Below, piece after piece: positions 6,632-8,827 of a stretch of DNA of 8,827 bases. The stretch is from contig PMBM01000093.1 of the NCBI GenBank assembly GCA_003153855.1, forward strand, positions 13,317-22,143, written 5' to 3'. Position 1 is the stretch's first letter. Every line of letters starts with the position of its first letter. Both the position numbers and the translations under genes were made by a program. A model generated the notes under the pieces. The model saw nothing but the letters and a program-made list of their open reading frames with translations, was not told where the DNA came from and ran no database searches. This DNA comes from Propionibacteriaceae bacterium. GTDB lineage: Bacteria; Actinomycetota; Actinomycetes; Propionibacteriales; Propionibacteriaceae.

Positions 6632-7773
6632 GCGGTGTCGTACGGATCGCACAGGTGGGGCTTCGAGGATTCGGCGCGATCCATCTGGAGCGCGTGGACC
6701 GGTTGGCGGGACAAGGACGTGTCGAGCTCGTCGCCGCGGCGGACCCCGCGGGACCGCTCGAGGGACGTGACGTGCCGTGGTACGCGACGTTGACCGAGCT
6801 GCTCGCGAACCACGAGGTCGACATCGTGAACATCGCGACGCCGATCGGTACGCACTACGCGCTCGCATGCGAGGCGCTCGCCGCAGGCGCCGACGTGATG
6901 CTCGAGAAGCCACCCGTGGCGTCGCTCGACGACTTCTGGCTGCTGCTCGAGGCCGAGAAGGCGAGTGGCCACTCCGTACAGATCGGCTTCCAGGCGCTCG
7001 GCTCCGATGCGCTGGCGCGGGTGCGTGAGCTGGCTCGCGGCATCGGCGAGCTGACGAACGTACAGATCTGGGGCATGTGGCTGCGCGACAACGCGTACTA
7101 CGGCCGCGCCGCGTGGGCGGGCAAGCGCGTGATGAACGGCAAGCGGGTGGCGGACGGGGTCTGTACGAACCCGCTGGCGCACTCGTTCGCGAGCGCGTTC
7201 GCCCTTGTCGGTCTGAGGGACATCAGCCAGATCGCGTCCATCGAGACAGAGCTGTACCACGCGCACGACATCGAGGCCGACGACACGAGCTGGGTGAAGA
7301 TCCGCCGTACGGACGGGGTGCCGATCGACGTCAGCCTGACACTGTGCGGGCCGCTTCAGGAGGAGCCGACCATCACGCTGGTGGGTACGAAGGGGAGCGT
7401 CACCCTCACGTACACGACCGACGACATCTCGGCGCAGATCGGCCCCGACTGGTACATGGAGCACACGGAACGTACGGACCTGCTCGAGAACCTCGTCGAC
7501 CACCGCGAAACGGGTGCACCGCTCCTGGTGCCGCTCTCCGACACCGTCGGCTTCATGGCGCTGCTCGAGGCCACGCAGACAGCCCCGGATCCTGTCGCCA
7601 TCGATGAGCAGTTCATCGACTGGCGAGGCCAGGGCGACTTCCGCTACCCCGTGGTCCAGGACATCGACACGTGGCAGCTCCGCTGTCTCGCCGAGGGCAA
7701 GGGCTACGCCGACGCGGGAGCCCCCTGGGCGAGCAGCTCCTCCAAGGCCACCTGGACCCCACCCACCCGTTGA
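6628..7773 (+). CDS. Gfo/Idh/MocA-family NAD(P)-dependent oxidoreductase
   Basis: The 381-residue protein belongs to the Gfo/Idh/MocA family, which oxidises or reduces sugars, inositols and their derivatives with NAD(P). Seen: a Rossmann domain starting VRIAQVGLRGFGAIHLERV, where the glycine loop reads GLRGFG (11-16). EVDIVNIATPIGTHYALACEAL and the family signature LEKPPVAS (92-99) follow. The second domain has DGVCTNPLAHSFA (177-189), placing D177 and H185 at the usual catalytic aspartate and histidine positions. ITLVGTKGSVTL marks the beta-sheet. The tail beyond about residue 327, with WRGQGDFRYP and RCLAEGKGYADAGAPWASS, is longer than a minimal member and was not recognised. The four-base GTGA overlap with the dehydratase gene argues for coupled translation and a shared pathway. 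It ends the operon and faces the hydrolase across the repeat array. The substrate is unknown. Confidence 0.9.
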   Translation: MSGVVRIAQVGLRGFGAIHLERVDRLAGQGRVELVAAADPAGPLEGRDVPWYATLTELLANHEVDIVNIATPIGTHYALACEALAAGADVMLEKPPVASLDDFWLLLEAEKASGHSVQIGFQALGSDALARVRELARGIGELTNVQIWGMWLRDNAYYGRAAWAGKRVMNGKRVADGVCTNPLAHSFASAFALVGLRDISQIASIETELYHAHDIEADDTSWVKIRRTDGVPIDVSLTLCGPLQEEPTITLVGTKGSVTLTYTTDDISAQIGPDWYMEHTERTDLLENLVDHRETGAPLLVPLSDTVGFMALLEATQTAPDPVAIDEQFIDWRGQGDFRYPVVQDIDTWQLRCLAEGKGYADAGAPWASSSSKATWTPPTR

Positions 7774-7780
7774 CCAGCGG

Positions 7781-7895
7781 GGAGAGTAGTTTTTCGCCGG
7801 CGGAGAGCAGCCTTGCGGTCGAGGAGAGCATCTGTGCAGCAGGGGTGCTCTCCCAGCGCGCAGAGGTAGTCTCCCTCAGCGCAAGAGTGCTCTCC
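7781..7895. repeat. Six-copy dyad-symmetric array with 21-bp period
   Basis: Three direct copies of a 9-bp motif start at 7781 (GGAGAGTAG), 7802 (GGAGAGCAG) and 7823 (GGAGAGCAT), exactly 21 bp apart. Three inverted copies follow at 7845-7853 (GTGCTCTCC), 7866-7874 (GTAGTCTCC) and 7887-7895 (GTGCTCTCC), again exactly 21 bp apart. Every pair of mirror copies is centred on 7838. Conservation runs past the 9 bp: read in the motif's own direction, the next bases are mostly pyrimidines then TGC. The unit is therefore close to GGAGAGCAN followed by NNNTGC. The innermost copies form an 8-bp perfect stem (7823-7830 with 7846-7853). The array fills the whole 125-bp gap between two convergent stop codons. 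It may act as a bidirectional terminator, a protein-binding array, or a dispersed genomic repeat; I do not recognise it. Confidence 0.85.
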
Positions 7896-7898
7896 CTC

Positions 7899-8827
7899 TC
7901 AGAAGACGAGGAAGTCGGCGACCAGCTCGTGGGTCGCCCGGCTGATCCCGTGGGGGCCGGGCACGAAGACGCCCTCGTACGATCCTGGCGCGTCGGCGAA
8001 GAGCCTTGTCAGCTCGGCGTCGGCGGCCTTCATGCCGGCGATCGGGAACAGCTCGTCCTGCTCGCAGTAGACGACGTGGAGCCGGTGCTCGCGACGGTTG
8101 GCTGCCATCTCGGGCAGGTCCAGCGTCCGGTGACGCCAGGGAGTGTTGAGCAGCCACGAGTGGCAGTCGAGGTGGTCCGGGACGAGCGACTCGTTCGTCG
8201 CCATCATGGCCACGATCGACACCTTCTCGATGCCGGGGTCCAGGGCTGACAGGGTCGGCCCACGACCGCCGCCGCCCGAGAACCCGGTGACGCTGACCGG
8301 CCCGCTCGTCAGCGACCGTAGGACCGCGAGGCTGGTGAGGTCGTCGTGGGCGACCATGCCTGCGTAGGACGTGCCGATGGCGCCGGCACGCTTGGCGAGC
8401 AGGTGCTCGTGCAGCTTGGCCATCCCGTCGTAAAGGTCGTTCCCCGACACTCCCACACCAGCGAGCAGCGTCCCCAGATCAGCGAGCTGACCCTGAGCCT
8501 GGCTGAAGTCGAACCGGCGCGAGCCCCAGGAGAACGTGTCGGGTGCGAGTACGGCCACACCGCGGGCTGCGAGCAACGCGGCGAAGGCGACGCCGTCCTC
8601 GTACATGTCCTGGTACGCCTTGCCGACCGGCCCCGGCAGCAGCCGCTCGGCGCCGATCGACTTGATCCCCGCGTGGCAGTGCAGGTCGAGCACCCCGGGC
8701 AACGTCGACGGGTCCACACCCTGCGGATGCAGGAACCACGCATGCAGCTCGGGCCCGAAACCCACGTCCCATGCGAGCTCCGTGGTCGTGATCCCGTCGG
8801 CCGAGGACACCCCCACGACCCGTGGCG
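7899..8827 (-). CDS. Alpha/beta hydrolase, dienelactone hydrolase/esterase-like (N-terminus beyond window)
   Basis: At least 305 residues of an alpha/beta-hydrolase-fold enzyme lie in the window. Numbering from the GTG ending at 8816, the catalytic triad is visible. The nucleophile is S180 in VTGFSGGGG (a GXSXG elbow), the acid is D254 in YCEQDELFP and the base is H289 in VPGPHGIS. The oxyanion-hole region is LDLHCHAG (43-50). VAVLAPDTFSWGSRRFD is the usual strand and loop after it. The family includes acetyl xylan esterases and dienelactone hydrolases acting on ester or lactone bonds. The frame stays open to the last base of the window, so the start probably lies outside; the GTG at 8816 is only a possible internal start. 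Its stop is three bases from the repeat array. It converges on the oxidoreductase, so it is not in that operon, but an esterase or lactonase would fit a sugar-acid pathway. Confidence 0.85.
   Translation of the reverse strand, partial: PRVVGVSSADGITTTELAWDVGFGPELHAWFLHPQGVDPSTLPGVLDLHCHAGIKSIGAERLLPGPVGKAYQDMYEDGVAFAALLAARGVAVLAPDTFSWGSRRFDFSQAQGQLADLGTLLAGVGVSGNDLYDGMAKLHEHLLAKRAGAIGTSYAGMVAHDDLTSLAVLRSLTSGPVSVTGFSGGGGRGPTLSALDPGIEKVSIVAMMATNESLVPDHLDCHSWLLNTPWRHRTLDLPEMAANRREHRLHVVYCEQDELFPIAGMKAADAELTRLFADAPGSYEGVFVPGPHGISRATHELVADFLVF

Noticed and set aside
7781..7895. CRISPR array
   Set aside because: The units are 21 bp in total, half are inverted, and no unique spacers of 30 bp or more are present.
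7671..8249. Plus-strand open frame running through the repeat array with a seven-codon periodic peptide
   Set aside because: The periodicity follows from the 21-bp DNA repeat; the rest of the frame is antisense to the hydrolase and has no start signal.
8814..8816. GTG at 8816 as the true hydrolase start
   Set aside because: The frame stays open to the window edge, no ribosome-binding site is visible, and family members usually have more N-terminal sequence.

Overview
The window comes from a high-GC actinobacterium. G and C make up roughly two thirds of the bases by eye, GTG starts are common, three promoters look leaderless, and the protein families fit this phylum. The GTAC-rich word usage and gene content would suit Propionibacteriales or Nocardioidaceae-like lineages, but that placement is only a guess.

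Layout: (1) 1-177 is the end of the GTPase Era (KH domain), followed by a small hairpin terminator. (2) 237-539 is an unrecognised small protein with three membrane segments. It converges on a RimJ/RimL-type GNAT acetyltransferase (552-1184, minus). (3) A 71-bp divergent promoter region separates the GNAT gene from a LigB/DODA-type extradiol dioxygenase (1256-2026). (4) 2027-2164 is the leuA leader. It holds a promoter, a 15-residue leucine-rich leader peptide that probably starts at the mRNA 5' end, a 12-bp hairpin, a possible pseudoknot and an anti-Shine-Dalgarno pairing. Next come leuA (2-isopropylmalate synthase, 2165-3958) and a hairpin terminator. (5) 4021-7773 is a catabolic operon: a LacI-family regulator, a UxaA-type sugar-acid dehydratase and a Gfo/Idh/MocA-type NAD(P) oxidoreductase. 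The genes are 2 bp apart or overlap by 4 bp, and CG-centred operator-like palindromes lie upstream. (6) 7774-7898 lies between convergent genes and is filled by a six-copy array with 21-bp periodicity: three direct copies followed by three inverted copies around one dyad axis. (7) 7899-8827 (minus) is an alpha/beta hydrolase truncated by the window edge.

How the parts work together: the leuA leader can be read as a complete translational attenuator that senses leucyl-tRNA. The 3' hairpin arm can pair either with the leader-peptide coding region or with the leuA ribosome-binding site. The LacI-UxaA-Gfo cluster looks like a locally regulated sugar-acid or sugar oxidation pathway of unknown substrate; no transporter, kinase or aldolase is visible here. 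The 21-bp dyad array and the leuA leader are the two parts most worth following up.
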